DNA of 64,000 nt from Paraburkholderia caballeronis (GTDB lineage Bacteria; Pseudomonadota; Gammaproteobacteria; Burkholderiales; Burkholderiaceae): positions 1,550,001-1,614,000 of the forward strand of contig NZ_FNSR01000002.1 of NCBI RefSeq assembly GCF_900104845.1, given 5' to 3'. The notes beneath the pieces were generated by a model. That model searched no databases. It saw only the letters and a program-made list of their open reading frames with translations, and had not been told where the DNA came from. The position numbers were made by a program, and so were the translations under genes. Of this stretch, positions 1-9,600 are shown piece by piece (the first letter of the stretch is position 1; each line of letters begins with the position of its first letter).

Positions 1-1
1 G

Positions 2-97
2 TTCGTCGCGCAGCTTCAGCGGGCCGCCGACTGGCTCGCGGAACGCAGGATCATCAATTCGCGCATCAAGGTCGCGGACTACAGCATCAAGGTTTGA
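2..97 (+). CDS. C-terminal end of a probable sulfonate-type ABC transporter substrate-binding protein (partial)
   Basis: The window opens inside a gene. Only the last 31 codons are visible, ending in ADYSIKV before a TGA stop. A tail of the form LQRAADWLAER...IKVADY resembles periplasmic binding proteins of the aliphatic sulfonate/taurine (SsuA-like) type, which would bind an organosulfur substrate for import. The SfnB-type oxidoreductase that starts about 80 bp downstream supports a sulfur-scavenging context. The assignment rests on a short tail and on context, so the substrate is inferred and the family is only probable. Confidence 0.45.
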   Translation, partial: FVAQLQRAADWLAERRIINSRIKVADYSIKV

Positions 98-178
98 CGA
101 GGCCGGCGATGATTGCACGTTCCATTCACGCCGGCATCGACGCGGGCGGTTGCGCCGCGATTTCGAAGGGACACAGAC

Positions 179-1423
179 ATGTCTTCTGACGCAACGGTCG
201 CTCATGACGCCGGGCTTCGGCTCGTTTCTCCGTTGTCCGCGGCGCTGGGTTTCGCGGACGCCATCACCGATATCGGATCGACGGCGGCGGAGCGCGAAGT
301 CGCGCATCGTCTGCCGCGCGAAGAGATCGCGCGCCTCAAGGCGCTCGGCTTCGGCGCGCTGCGCCTGGCGGCCGATGCGGGCGGGCGCGGCGTGTCGTTG
401 CGCGAACTGTTCGGCGTGGCCCGCGACGTCGCGGCCGCGGATTCGAACGTCGCACATGCGTTCCGCAACCATCTGTGGCAGGTCGAAGCCGCGTTGCGGC
501 AGCGGGGCCACCCGTTCCATGCGCACGTTCTCGATCTGACGAAGCAGCACAAGACGGTCGGGCTGGGTTTTGCGCAAAGCGATGCGGTCGCGGCGGGCGC
601 GCGCTCAAGCAAGGTGTTGAGCCGGCTCGAATGGGACGAACGCCGGCACGCGTATGTCGGCTCGGGAGACAAGGTCTACGCGACGGGCAACCTGTACAAC
701 GACGCGTTCGTCGGCCTCGCGGTCGAAAGCCGCCACGGGGAGACCGTGCAGTACGTGCTCGAACGCGGCGACGGCGTCAGCGACGAGGACGACTGGCAGG
801 GGTTCGGCCAGCGCCTGACCGGGTCCGGCACCGCGAGATTCCGCGCCGTGACGGTGCCGGCCGCGCACGTCTATCCGCCCGATCCGCCGAAGTCCGCCGA
901 AGCCGCGCCGTGGGGATACACGTTTCACCAGGTCTACCTGACGAACTGCATCGCGGGCATCGTCCGGCGCGTGGCGCTGGACGCCGTCGAAGTGCTGCGC
1001 GCGAGACGGCGCAATTTCTATCACGGCGAAGCCGACCATCCCGCCGGGGAGGCCGTGTTGCAGGCGCTGCTGGGCCGTATCCGGGCCTACGCGGCGTGCG
1101 TTGACGCGACAGCGGACCGCGCCGTCGATGCGCTGCAACGCGCGTGGGACAGCTACGGCACTTCTGCCGAATACGAGGCCACGCTGACTGCGACGCATTC
1201 GGCGGCGGAAGCCAAGGTCGTGATCGACGATCTGGCGCCGCAGATCGCCAGCTGGCTGATCGACCTCGGGTCCGGCTCCGTCGTGTCGCGGGCCGGCGCG
1301 CTGGACCGGCACTGGCGCAATATCAAGGTCATCGCTTCGCACAACCCGCGGCTTTACAAGGAACGGCTGCTCGGCGAGAACCTGCTGACCGGGCAGTTGC
1401 CGCCCACCGGCGCGTTTTTTTGA
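179..1423 (+). CDS. Acyl-CoA dehydrogenase-fold flavoprotein, SfnB/DszC-like (organosulfur utilisation)
   Basis: A 414-aa protein with the acyl-CoA dehydrogenase fold in the version used by SfnB, DszC and related flavin monooxygenases. These act on sulfones, sulfonates and similar sulfur sources with reduced flavin rather than on acyl-CoA. Visible family features are the mid-protein GSGDKVYATGN beta segment, the DDWQGFGQRLTGSGT stretch and a C-terminal DRHWRN...HNP helix. The ATG at 179 is chosen because GAAGGG lies 8 nt upstream; an open frame continues to a TTG at 113 without a comparable site. It follows a probable sulfonate-binding protein and is paralogous to the gene at 40821. The exact substrate cannot be read from the sequence. 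Confidence 0.75.
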   Translation: MSSDATVAHDAGLRLVSPLSAALGFADAITDIGSTAAEREVAHRLPREEIARLKALGFGALRLAADAGGRGVSLRELFGVARDVAAADSNVAHAFRNHLWQVEAALRQRGHPFHAHVLDLTKQHKTVGLGFAQSDAVAAGARSSKVLSRLEWDERRHAYVGSGDKVYATGNLYNDAFVGLAVESRHGETVQYVLERGDGVSDEDDWQGFGQRLTGSGTARFRAVTVPAAHVYPPDPPKSAEAAPWGYTFHQVYLTNCIAGIVRRVALDAVEVLRARRRNFYHGEADHPAGEAVLQALLGRIRAYAACVDATADRAVDALQRAWDSYGTSAEYEATLTATHSAAEAKVVIDDLAPQIASWLIDLGSGSVVSRAGALDRHWRNIKVIASHNPRLYKERLLGENLLTGQLPPTGAFF

Positions 1424-1443
1424 CCGCCAGCTTCGAGCGTCGG

Positions 1444-1836
1444 CTACATCGCCGCCACACAATCGATCTCGATATCGAAGCGTCCCGGCCACGCCGGCAC
1501 GTTGATGAAAATCCTCGCCGGCGGATTCAGGCCGAAGAAGCGCCGATATACGTCATTCACGGCAGCGAACGCATCGACCGACGTGCAATAGACGTTGCAC
1601 TTGAGCACCCGGTCGAGCGACGAACCCGCAGTCTCCACGCATAACTTCAACTGCTCCAGCACGCGCTGCGTCTGCGTCTCGATCGTCGCATCGATGATCT
1701 CGCCTGTCTTGGGATCGAACGGCGGAAAGCCGGACACATAAAGCGTATCGCCATGGCGAGTGACGGCGGAAACCGGTGCGTTCCGGCGTTCCAGCCAGGT
1801 GGACAGAGGTTCGACGCGAATGATTTCCCGGTCCAT
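1444..1836 (-). CDS. RidA family (YjgF/YER057c/UK114) protein
   Basis: A 130-aa protein, the usual size for the RidA family. The family hallmarks are present: VSGFPPFDPKTGEI near the N-terminus, an EQLK...ETAGSSLDRVLKCNVY middle, and the C-terminal PARIFINVPAWPGRFDIEIDCVA segment, where the Arg is the substrate-binding position of canonical RidA (PARxxxxV). RidA proteins hydrolyse reactive enamine/imine intermediates from PLP enzymes, but many paralogues have other or unknown substrates. It is convergent with the SfnB-type gene, 20 bp apart, and diverges from ackA across a 422-bp gap. Family is certain; physiological role is not. Confidence 0.85.
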   Translation of the reverse strand: MDREIIRVEPLSTWLERRNAPVSAVTRHGDTLYVSGFPPFDPKTGEIIDATIETQTQRVLEQLKLCVETAGSSLDRVLKCNVYCTSVDAFAAVNDVYRRFFGLNPPARIFINVPAWPGRFDIEIDCVAAM

Positions 1837-2258
1837 TGCATTTATCCGCAGGAAGGTGATGGGGCGCAGCCAGGCGAGTGGCTACTTCTCGCATTGAAAT
1901 ATGCCCGACATGGGAGCGTGAATGTTTCGCGTCGAACTGAAACGTGGAATGAGGATTCCTGCGAAAGGCTTTCACCGGCCGGGCAACGGCGAGCGAAGCT
2001 GCGACCCCTCTCCTGCACCTGACAAATCGTAAGCATCCCTGTCGCTGGCGGCGATATCGCAGCCGCTTCGACGCTGCCCTTGCAATCGTTGATCGACGTC
2101 AATCGCGAATTCAGCGTTCCCTACAGACTGTCCCCAGGTTGACGTCGGAATGATCCGAAAAGGATCGACGACACCGAAGCGGCATCGACGCAATCGCGCA
2201 GACGAAAGCCCGCGCAGACCCGCTGACGGTTATCCCCCCACGACACGGCACGGCCACC
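1837..2258. other. 422-bp divergent intergenic region (ridA-like / ackA)
   Basis: I see no convincing gene here; open frames on both strands lack ribosome sites and family resemblance. The right half carries an FNR/ANR-like dyad at 2089-2102 and a TACAGA hexamer at 2122-2127 that could serve as a -10 element for the fermentation cluster that starts at 2259. The left half presumably holds the promoter of the RidA-family gene. Confidence 0.6.
2089..2102 (+). promoter_or_regulatory. FNR/ANR-type binding site candidate upstream of ackA
   Basis: The sequence reads TTGAT-N4-GTCAA, matching 9 of 10 defined positions of the FNR/ANR consensus TTGAT-N4-ATCAA. Its centre is about 163 bp before the ackA start codon. 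If it acts as a class II site at -41.5, the transcript would begin near 2137, and TACAGA at 2122-2127 is close to the expected -10 position. The genes that follow (acetate kinase, NifJ, D-lactate dehydrogenase) are those expected to be induced by low oxygen. Regulation is inferred from the motif and context. Confidence 0.55.
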
Positions 2259-3467
2259 ATGCTCGATCCACTTTTGATTCTGAACGCCGGTTCTTCCAGC
2301 GTGAAGTTCTCGGTGTATGAAACGCGCGCCGACCGCACGCTCGCAGCGGGCGTTCACGGCCAGGTCGAACGCATCGACACCACGCCGCATCTGCGGGTCA
2401 GCGATGCCGATGGCCGGGTGCTGGCCGACGGCCCGGTCGAGCAGCGCGGCCACGACGGCGCGATCCGCGCGATTCACGACTGGTTTGCTGCGCACGTCGG
2501 CTCGGAGGACGGCTTCGACGGCGTCGGCCATCGGATCGTGCACGGCGGCAGCCGTTACACCGAGCCGATCGAAATCGACGCGGACGTGCTCGCCGGCATC
2601 GAGGCGCTGGTGCCGCTCGCGCCGCTGCATCAGCCGCATCACGTCGCCGCGATTCGCGCGGTCGCCGCCGTCGCGCCGCACGTGCCGCAGATCGCGTGTT
2701 TCGACACGTCGTTCCATCACACGCAGCCGGCCGTCGCGCAGGCGTTCGCCTTGCCGCGCGAACTGACCGCGAAGGGCGTGCATCGCTATGGCTTTCACGG
2801 GCTGTCGTACGAGTTCATCGCGACGGCGTTCAGCGAACTCGCGCCGGAACTCGCGCAGCGCAACGTCGTCGTCGCGCATCTCGGCAACGGCGCGAGCCTG
2901 TGCGCGATGCAGCGCGGCCGCAGCGTCGCGACGACGATGGGCTTCACCGCGCTCGACGGTCTGCCGATGGGCACCCGCGCCGGCGCGCTGGACCCCGGGG
3001 TCCTGCTTTATCTGCTGCAGCAGGAGCGGATGACGGCCGACGAAATCGAACACCTGCTGTACGAACGCTCGGGGTTGCTCGGCGTGTCCGGGCTGTCGGC
3101 CGACATGCGCACGCTGCTCGACAGCGATGCGCCGGCCGCGCGCGACGCCGTCGATCTGTTCGTCTATCGCGCGGGCCGCGAACTCGGCTCGCTCGCGGCC
3201 GCGCTCGGCGGGCTCGACGCGCTGGTGTTCACCGCGGGCATCGGCGAGCACGCGGACGAGATCCGCCGGCGCATCGGCGCACAGGCGCGCTGGCTCGGCG
3301 TCGAGATCGACGATGCGGCGAACCGGCGTCACGGTCCGCGCATCTCGACGGACGGCTCGCGCGTGTCGGTGTGGGTGATCCCGACCGACGAGAACCAGAT
3401 GATCGCGCGGCACACGCGGCGCGTGCTCGACCGCCGGCCGCGCGCGCAGGCCGTGCGCGCCGGTTGA
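2259..3467 (+). CDS. ackA: Acetate kinase
   Basis: A 402-aa cytosolic enzyme that interconverts acetyl phosphate + ADP and acetate + ATP. The N-terminal LILNAGSSSVKF motif is the first phosphate-binding signature, and HRIVHGG, ACFDTSFH, RYGFHG, HLGNGAS and the late FTAGIGEH block complete the ASKHA kinase pattern. Length is normal for the family. The ATG at 2259 starts exactly at the conserved N-terminus. It is the first gene of a same-strand cluster with a carrier, NifJ and D-lactate dehydrogenase. No phosphate acetyltransferase is present in the window, so acetyl phosphate must be made by a Pta encoded elsewhere. Probable FNR/ANR control is suggested by the upstream site. Confidence 0.95.
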   Translation: MLDPLLILNAGSSSVKFSVYETRADRTLAAGVHGQVERIDTTPHLRVSDADGRVLADGPVEQRGHDGAIRAIHDWFAAHVGSEDGFDGVGHRIVHGGSRYTEPIEIDADVLAGIEALVPLAPLHQPHHVAAIRAVAAVAPHVPQIACFDTSFHHTQPAVAQAFALPRELTAKGVHRYGFHGLSYEFIATAFSELAPELAQRNVVVAHLGNGASLCAMQRGRSVATTMGFTALDGLPMGTRAGALDPGVLLYLLQQERMTADEIEHLLYERSGLLGVSGLSADMRTLLDSDAPAARDAVDLFVYRAGRELGSLAAALGGLDALVFTAGIGEHADEIRRRIGAQARWLGVEIDDAANRRHGPRISTDGSRVSVWVIPTDENQMIARHTRRVLDRRPRAQAVRAG

Positions 3468-3573
3468 GCGGACGCCGCCCCGATACCGATTCATCCGAAC
3501 CCACCGCGCGGACGGCAGCCTGATCGCCGGACGCATCCGCCCTCCAGCCGTTTCCGTTAGAGGAACCCGCGTC

Positions 3574-4848
3574 ATGTCAGGCAACGTTATCAGCACCTCT
3601 CCGAGCGCCACGCAGCGCGAACCGATGCACATCGGCTTCGTGATCGCATGGCTGTTCTGCATCGTGTTCTATTTCATGCAGTACGCGCTGCGCTCCGCGC
3701 CCGGCGTGATGATGCCCGAACTCACCGCGGCGTTCGCGCGCGATGCGGTCGGCGTCAGCGCGCTGGTCGGGCTGTACTACTACACGTATTCGCTGTTCTC
3801 GATCGTCGCCGGCGCGGCGCTCGACCGGCTCGGCGGCAAGTTCGTGATTCCCATCGGCATCGTGCTCGTCGCCATCGGCGCGGCACTGTTCGGGCTCGGC
3901 CACGTGGAGACCGCGCAGATCGGCCGCCTGTTGCAGGGCGCGGGCTCCGCATGCGCGTTCACCGGCGCGGTGTATCTCGCGACGCACGGCTTTCCGCCGC
4001 GTTATCTCGCGACGGCGGTGGGCTTCACGCAGTGCTTCGGGATGCTCGGCGGCTCGGCGGGCCAGTTCGCGGTCGGACCGCTGATTCATGGCGTGATCTC
4101 GTGGCAGCAGTTCTGGTGGCTCTCGGGCATCGGCCTGTTCGTGATCGCGGTGCTCGTGCTGCTCGCGACGCCGGCCGGACATGACGACGGTCCCGCGAGC
4201 CAGGGTTCGTGGACGAAGATGTTCGCGCCGTACAAGGTGGTGCTGACCAACCCGCAGTCGTATCTGTGCGGCTTCTGCGCGGGCCTGCTGTTCCTGCCGA
4301 CGACGATCGGCGACATGATCTGGGGCGTGCCGTTCCTGCGCGGCGGTTTCGACGCGAGCTACGCGGAGGCGGTGAACCGCGCGAGCATGGTGCCGCTCGG
4401 CTGGGTGATCGGCTGCCCGCTGCTCGGTTATCTGTCCGACCACGTCGGCCGCCGCAAGCCGGTGCTGCTCGCGGGCGCGCTGCTGATGCTGGTGTCGGGC
4501 GCGGGCATCCTGTACCTGCCCGACGGCGTCGCGCCGCATTACGTGCTGGGCCTGCTGCTCGGCATCGGCTCCGGCGCGGCGATGCTGCCGTACTCGGTCA
4601 TCAAGGAGGTCAATCCGGACAACGTGAAGGGCAGCGCGACCGGTGCGATCAACTTCCTCGTGTTCACGTTCAGCGCATGGCTCACGCCGGTGTTCGGCCG
4701 GCTGCTCGCGCACTTCGCGCACGGCGGCCCGCTGACGCTGCCGGTGTTCCGCGAAGCCGGCGCGTGGCTGCTCGGCGCGATCGTGGTCGCGATGGTGCTC
4801 GCGCTGTTTCTGCGCGAGACCGGCTCGCGCGCACAGGCGAAGGCCTAG
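3574..4848 (+). CDS. MFS transporter, probable organic-acid carrier of the fermentation cluster
   Basis: A 424-aa inner-membrane protein with about 12 hydrophobic segments and MFS signatures: DRLGGKF after TM2 in the first half and SDHVGRRKP in the second. It lies 106 bp after ackA and 99 bp before the GltD-like gene, on the same strand. Position between acetate kinase and pyruvate oxidoreductase suggests transport of a carboxylate such as pyruvate, lactate or acetate, but substrate specificity cannot be read from the sequence. The ATG at 3574 has a GAGGAA ribosome site about 10 nt upstream. Confidence 0.8.
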   Translation: MSGNVISTSPSATQREPMHIGFVIAWLFCIVFYFMQYALRSAPGVMMPELTAAFARDAVGVSALVGLYYYTYSLFSIVAGAALDRLGGKFVIPIGIVLVAIGAALFGLGHVETAQIGRLLQGAGSACAFTGAVYLATHGFPPRYLATAVGFTQCFGMLGGSAGQFAVGPLIHGVISWQQFWWLSGIGLFVIAVLVLLATPAGHDDGPASQGSWTKMFAPYKVVLTNPQSYLCGFCAGLLFLPTTIGDMIWGVPFLRGGFDASYAEAVNRASMVPLGWVIGCPLLGYLSDHVGRRKPVLLAGALLMLVSGAGILYLPDGVAPHYVLGLLLGIGSGAAMLPYSVIKEVNPDNVKGSATGAINFLVFTFSAWLTPVFGRLLAHFAHGGPLTLPVFREAGAWLLGAIVVAMVLALFLRETGSRAQAKA

Positions 4849-4947
4849 ACGCGCAGGCTGTCCGCTTCGGATGCGGCCGCATCCCCATCCGGCCGCTGAG
4901 CCGGAACGCAGCCGAAGCCACCCCCCAATACGTTTTCCGGAGGTCCG

Positions 4948-6606
4948 ATGAACATCCGAATCGAGAATCTCAGCCCGGCGGTGGACCTGACGCGGCGTCA
5001 GGCCGTCGGGCCGGTTCGCACCCAGCATCCGGTCTGGCATCACCTGCTGCCGCCGTGCAACGACGCGTGTCCGGCCGGCGAGGACATCCAGGGCTGGCTC
5101 GCGCTCGCGCAGGCGGGCCGCTACGAGGCCGCGTGGCGTCGCCTCGTCGCGGACAACCCGTTCCCCGCGATTCACGGGCGCGTCTGTTATCACCCGTGCG
5201 AGACCGCATGCAATCGCGGCTCGCTCGACAGCGCCGTATCCGTGCACGCGGTCGAACGCTTTCTCGGCGACCTCGCGATCGAACACGGCTGGGCCGTTTC
5301 GCCCGCGCCCGCGACCGGCAAGCGCGTGCTGATCGTCGGCGCGGGGCCGTGCGGCCTGTCCGCCGCGTGGCATCTCGCGCAGCGCGGCCATGCGGTCGAG
5401 ATTCGCGAGGCGGGGCCGGTGGCGGGCGGCATGCTGCACTTCGGCATTCCCGCGTACCGGCTGCCGCGCGACGTGCTGAACCGCGAAATCGGACGGCTCG
5501 AAACGCTCGGCATCCGCATCGTGCTGAACCACAAGGTCGGCGACGTGCTCGTCGAGAAAACCGCAGGCGGCTTCGACGCGGTGCTGCTCGCGATCGGCGC
5601 GCAGACCGCGCGCCACATCGACATTCCCGCGCGCGACGCGGCGCAGGTGTTCGACGCGGTGAGCCTGTTGCGCGCGACCGGCACCGGCGCGCGTCCGGAA
5701 CTCGGCCGCCGCGTGATCGTGTACGGCGGCGGCAATACCGCGATGGACGCCGCGCGCACCGCGCGGCGGCTCGGCGCGGAGGAGGCGCTGATCGTCTATT
5801 ACCGCGACCGCGAGCACCTGGGCGCGCTGCCGTTCGAGGCGGAGGAGGCGCTGGAAGAGGGCGTGCGGATCCGCTGGCTGTCGAGCATCAAGGACGTCGA
5901 CGGGCAGTCGATCCGCGTCGAGAAGATGCGCCTCGACGACGCCGGCCGGCCGCATCCGACCGGCGAATACGAAACGCTGGAGGCCGATTCGCTGATCCTC
6001 GCGCTCGGCCAGCAGACCGACACGGGGTTCCTGCGCGACGTGCCGGGCGTCGAGTTCGCGCCGGACGGCACGGTGATCGTCGGCGACGATTTCCAGACCG
6101 GCTGCGCGGGCCTGTTCGCGGGCGGCGACATGACGCCCGCCAACCGCACGGTGACGACCGCGACCGGCCACGGCAAGCGCGCGGCCCGCCACATCGACGC
6201 GTGGCTGAACGGCGCGTCGTTCGCGCCGCCGCCGCGCCATGCGATCGTCGGCTTCGACGCGCTGCATCTGCCGCTCTACAGCGACGCGTTGCAGTCCGCG
6301 CAGCCGATGCTGCCGGTCGCGGCGCGCGGCGGCTTCGACGAGGTGCTCGGCAGTCTCGACGAGCGGGCCGCGCGTCACGAAGCGAGCCGCTGCCTGTCGT
6401 GCGGCAACTGCTACGAATGCGACAACTGTTATGCGGCGTGCCCGACCGGCGCGATCGAACGGCTCGGCCCGACGCGCGGCTACGAGGTGAACCTCGAACG
6501 CTGCACCGGCTGCGCCGTCTGCTTCGAACAATGCCCGTGCCATGCAATCGACATGGCGCCCGAGGCGAACGCTACAGCGAACCCGATCACGGAGGCCGCG
6601 CGATGA
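4948..6606 (+). CDS. GltD-like FAD/NAD(P)-dependent oxidoreductase with C-terminal 2x[4Fe-4S] ferredoxin domain
   Basis: A 552-aa protein. Residues about 25-105 form the cysteine-rich Fer4_20 domain of glutamate-synthase small subunits (PPCNDACPAGEDIQGW and GRVCYHPCETACNRG). An FAD site GAGPCGLSAAWHL follows at about 130 and an NAD(P) site YGGGNTAMDAART at about 260. The last ~80 residues hold a bacterial ferredoxin-like domain (CLSCGNCYECDNCYAACP, then CTGCAVCFEQCP). It overlaps nifJ by 4 nt (ATGA), implying translational coupling. The likely role is to move electrons between NAD(P)H and the iron-sulfur chain of NifJ; this is inference. The start has a TTCCGGAGG site 6-8 nt upstream. Confidence 0.85.
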   Translation: MNIRIENLSPAVDLTRRQAVGPVRTQHPVWHHLLPPCNDACPAGEDIQGWLALAQAGRYEAAWRRLVADNPFPAIHGRVCYHPCETACNRGSLDSAVSVHAVERFLGDLAIEHGWAVSPAPATGKRVLIVGAGPCGLSAAWHLAQRGHAVEIREAGPVAGGMLHFGIPAYRLPRDVLNREIGRLETLGIRIVLNHKVGDVLVEKTAGGFDAVLLAIGAQTARHIDIPARDAAQVFDAVSLLRATGTGARPELGRRVIVYGGGNTAMDAARTARRLGAEEALIVYYRDREHLGALPFEAEEALEEGVRIRWLSSIKDVDGQSIRVEKMRLDDAGRPHPTGEYETLEADSLILALGQQTDTGFLRDVPGVEFAPDGTVIVGDDFQTGCAGLFAGGDMTPANRTVTTATGHGKRAARHIDAWLNGASFAPPPRHAIVGFDALHLPLYSDALQSAQPMLPVAARGGFDEVLGSLDERAARHEASRCLSCGNCYECDNCYAACPTGAIERLGPTRGYEVNLERCTGCAVCFEQCPCHAIDMAPEANATANPITEAAR

Positions 6607-9600
6607 CCCGCAGCACGATGGATGGCAATACGGCGGTCGCGACCGTCGCGTACAAGCTGAACGAAGTGTGCGCGATCTTCCCGATCACGCCGTCGTCGAC
6701 GATGGCCGAACTGGCCGATCAATGGACGTCGGAAGGGCGGCTGAACCTGTGGGGCAACCTGCCGGTCGTGCAGGAGATGCAGGCCGAAGGCGGCGCGGCG
6801 GGCGCGGTGCACGGCGCGCTGCAGTCGGGCGCGCTGACGACGACCTTCACCGCGTCGCAGGGGCTGATGCTGATGCTGCCGAACATGTACAAGATCGCGG
6901 GCGAACTGACGTCGGCGGTCTTTCATGTCGCGGCGCGTTCGCTCGCGACGTCGGCGCTGTCGATCTTCGGCGACCACTCGGACGTGATGGCCGCGCGGAT
7001 GACCGGCTTCGCGCTGCTCAGCGCGGCGTCGGTGCAGGAGGCGCACGACAGCGCGCTGATCGCGCAGGCCGCGACGCTCGAAGCGCGGGTGCCGTTCCTG
7101 CATTTCTTCGACGGCTTTCGCACGTCGCACGAACTGAACACGCTGGAACTGCTGGACGACGACGTGCTGCACGCGATGATCGACGACGGGCTGATCCGCG
7201 CGCATCGCGGCCGCGCGTTGAGCCCCGAGCGGCCGTTCGTGCGCGGCACCGCGCACAACCCGGACACCTATTTCCAGGCGCGCGAGGCGGTGAATCCGTA
7301 TTACGACGCGGTGCCGGGCATCGTCGAGAAGCTGATGCGCCGCTTCGGCGATCTGACCGGCCGCCATTACCGGCTGTTCGAGTACAACGGCGCGCCGGAT
7401 GCGGAGCACGTGATCGTGCTGATGGGCTCCGGCGCGCAGACCGTGCAGGAAACCGTGAAGGCGCTCGCGGCGCAGGGGCGCAAGGTCGGCGTGTTGCAGG
7501 TGCGGCTCTACCGGCCGTTTTCCGCCGCGCATCTGCTGGCCGAACTGCCCGCGTCGGTCACGCGCATCGCCGTGCTCGAACAGACCAAGGAGCCGGGCGC
7601 GTCCGGCGAGCCGCTGTATCAGGACGTGCTGTCGACGCTCGCGAGCGCGTTCAGCCGCGGCGAGCGGGCCACGTTGCCGTTCGTGGTCGGCGGCCGCTAC
7701 GGGATATCGAGCAAGGACTTCACGCCCGCGATGGTCAAGGCCGTGTTCGACGAACTGGAACGCGCGCAGCCGCGCCACAGCTTCAGCGTCGGCATCGAAG
7801 ACGACGTCACGCACCTGAGCCTCGACTACGACCCGGCGTTCGACATCGAGCCGGACGACGTGACGCGCGCGGTGTTCTACGGCCTCGGCGCGGACGGCAC
7901 GGTCGGCGCGAACAAGAACAGCGTGAAGATCATCGGCGAGGACACCGGCAACTTCGCGCAGGGCTACTTCGTGTACGACTCGCACAAGTCGGGCGCGCAG
8001 ACCGTGTCGCATCTGCGCTTCGGCCCGCGCCCGATCCATGCGCCGTATCTGATCAGCCGCGCGGGTTTCGTCGCGTGCCATCGCTTCGACTTCCTGGAGC
8101 GCGTCGACGTGCTGCAATACGCGGCGGCGGGCGCGACCTTCCTGCTGAACGCGCCGTACCCGGCCGAGCAGGTGTGGACGCATCTGCCGCGCGCGGTGCA
8201 GCAGACGATCATCGACCGCAAGCTGCGCTTCTACGTGATCGACGCGTCGTCGGCCGCGCGCGAGCTGGGGCTCGGTTTTCGCGTGAACACGCTGTTGCAG
8301 ACGTGTTTTTTCGCGCTGTCCGGCGTGCTGCCGCGCGACGAGGCGATCGCGGCGATCAAGCAGGCGATCCGCAAGACCTATGGACGCCAGGGCGAGCGCG
8401 TCGTGCAGATGAACGATGCGGCAGTCGACGGCGCGCTCGCGCGGATGCAGCCGGTGACGGTGCCGGCGACGGCGGGCGGCGGCGAGTTGCCGCCGCTCGT
8501 GCCGGCCGATGCGCCCGCGTTCGTGCGCGAAGTCACCGCGAAGATGTTCGCCGGCCGCGGCGACGCGATTCCGGTGAGCGCGATGCCGGTGGACGGCACG
8601 TTCCCGTCCGGCACCAGCGCCTACGAGAAGCGCAACGTGTCCGATACCGTGCCGCAGTGGCGCAGCGACCTGTGCATCCAGTGCGGACAATGCGGCTTCG
8701 TCTGCCCGCATGGCGTGATCCGCTCGCGGTACTACCACGAGGACCGTCTCGACGGCGCGCCCGCGTCGTTCCCGTCCGCGCCGGTCAACGCGCGCGGTTA
8801 TCCGGAGGCGCGTTTCTCATTGCAGATCTACGTCGAGGACTGCACCGGCTGCGGCCTGTGCGTCGAGGCCTGCCCGGCGCACAGCGCCGTGGAGCCGCAG
8901 ACGAAGGCGCTGAACATCGTCGACAAGCTGCCGGTGCTGGAGCAGGAGCGCGAGCACATCCGCTTCTTCGAGGCGCTGCCGGTCAACGACCGCGCGCGCG
9001 TCGACTTCGCGAACGTGCGCGGCGTGCAGTTCCTGCAGCCGCTGTTCGAGTTTCCAGGCGCGTGCGCCGGTTGCGGCGAGACGCCGTATCTGCGGCTGTT
9101 GAGCCAGTTGTTCGGCGACCGCCTGCAGGTCGCGAACGCCACCGGCTGCTCGTCGATCTACGGCGGCAATCTGCCGGTCACGCCGTGGTCGAAGAACCAC
9201 GAAGGGCGCGGCCCCGCCTGGTCGAACTCGCTGTTCGAGGACAACGCGGAATTCGGCTTCGGCTTCCGGCTCGCGGCGGACCAGCAACTGGCGCTCGCGC
9301 ACCGGCGGCTGACCGAACTCGCGCCGCAGGTCGGCGCGGATCTGGTGAGCGCGCTTCTCGACGCGCCGCAGGCGCAGGAGTCGGAAATTCGTGCGCAGCG
9401 CGAGCGGGTGGCGCTGCTCAAGACCCGCTTGCTGGCGCTCGGCGACGACGCGCGCGCGACCGATCTGCTGTCGGTCGTGGACCATCTGGTCCGCCGCAGC
9501 ATCTGGCTCGTCGGCGGCGACGGCTGGGCATACGACATCGGCTACGGCGGGCTCGATCACGTGCTCGCGCAGGGCCGCGACGTGAACGTGCTGGTGCTGG

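Noticed and set aside
3577..6543. 988-codon open frame on the minus strand opposite the MFS and GltD-like genes
   Set aside because: High-GC antisense shadow with Arg/Ala-rich composition, no domain resemblance and no ribosome site.
4209..6602. Very long open frame on the plus strand that extends upstream of nifJ to 4209
   Set aside because: It runs out of frame through the MFS and GltD-like genes with Arg/Ala-rich low-complexity translation. Only the part from ATG 6603 encodes NifJ.
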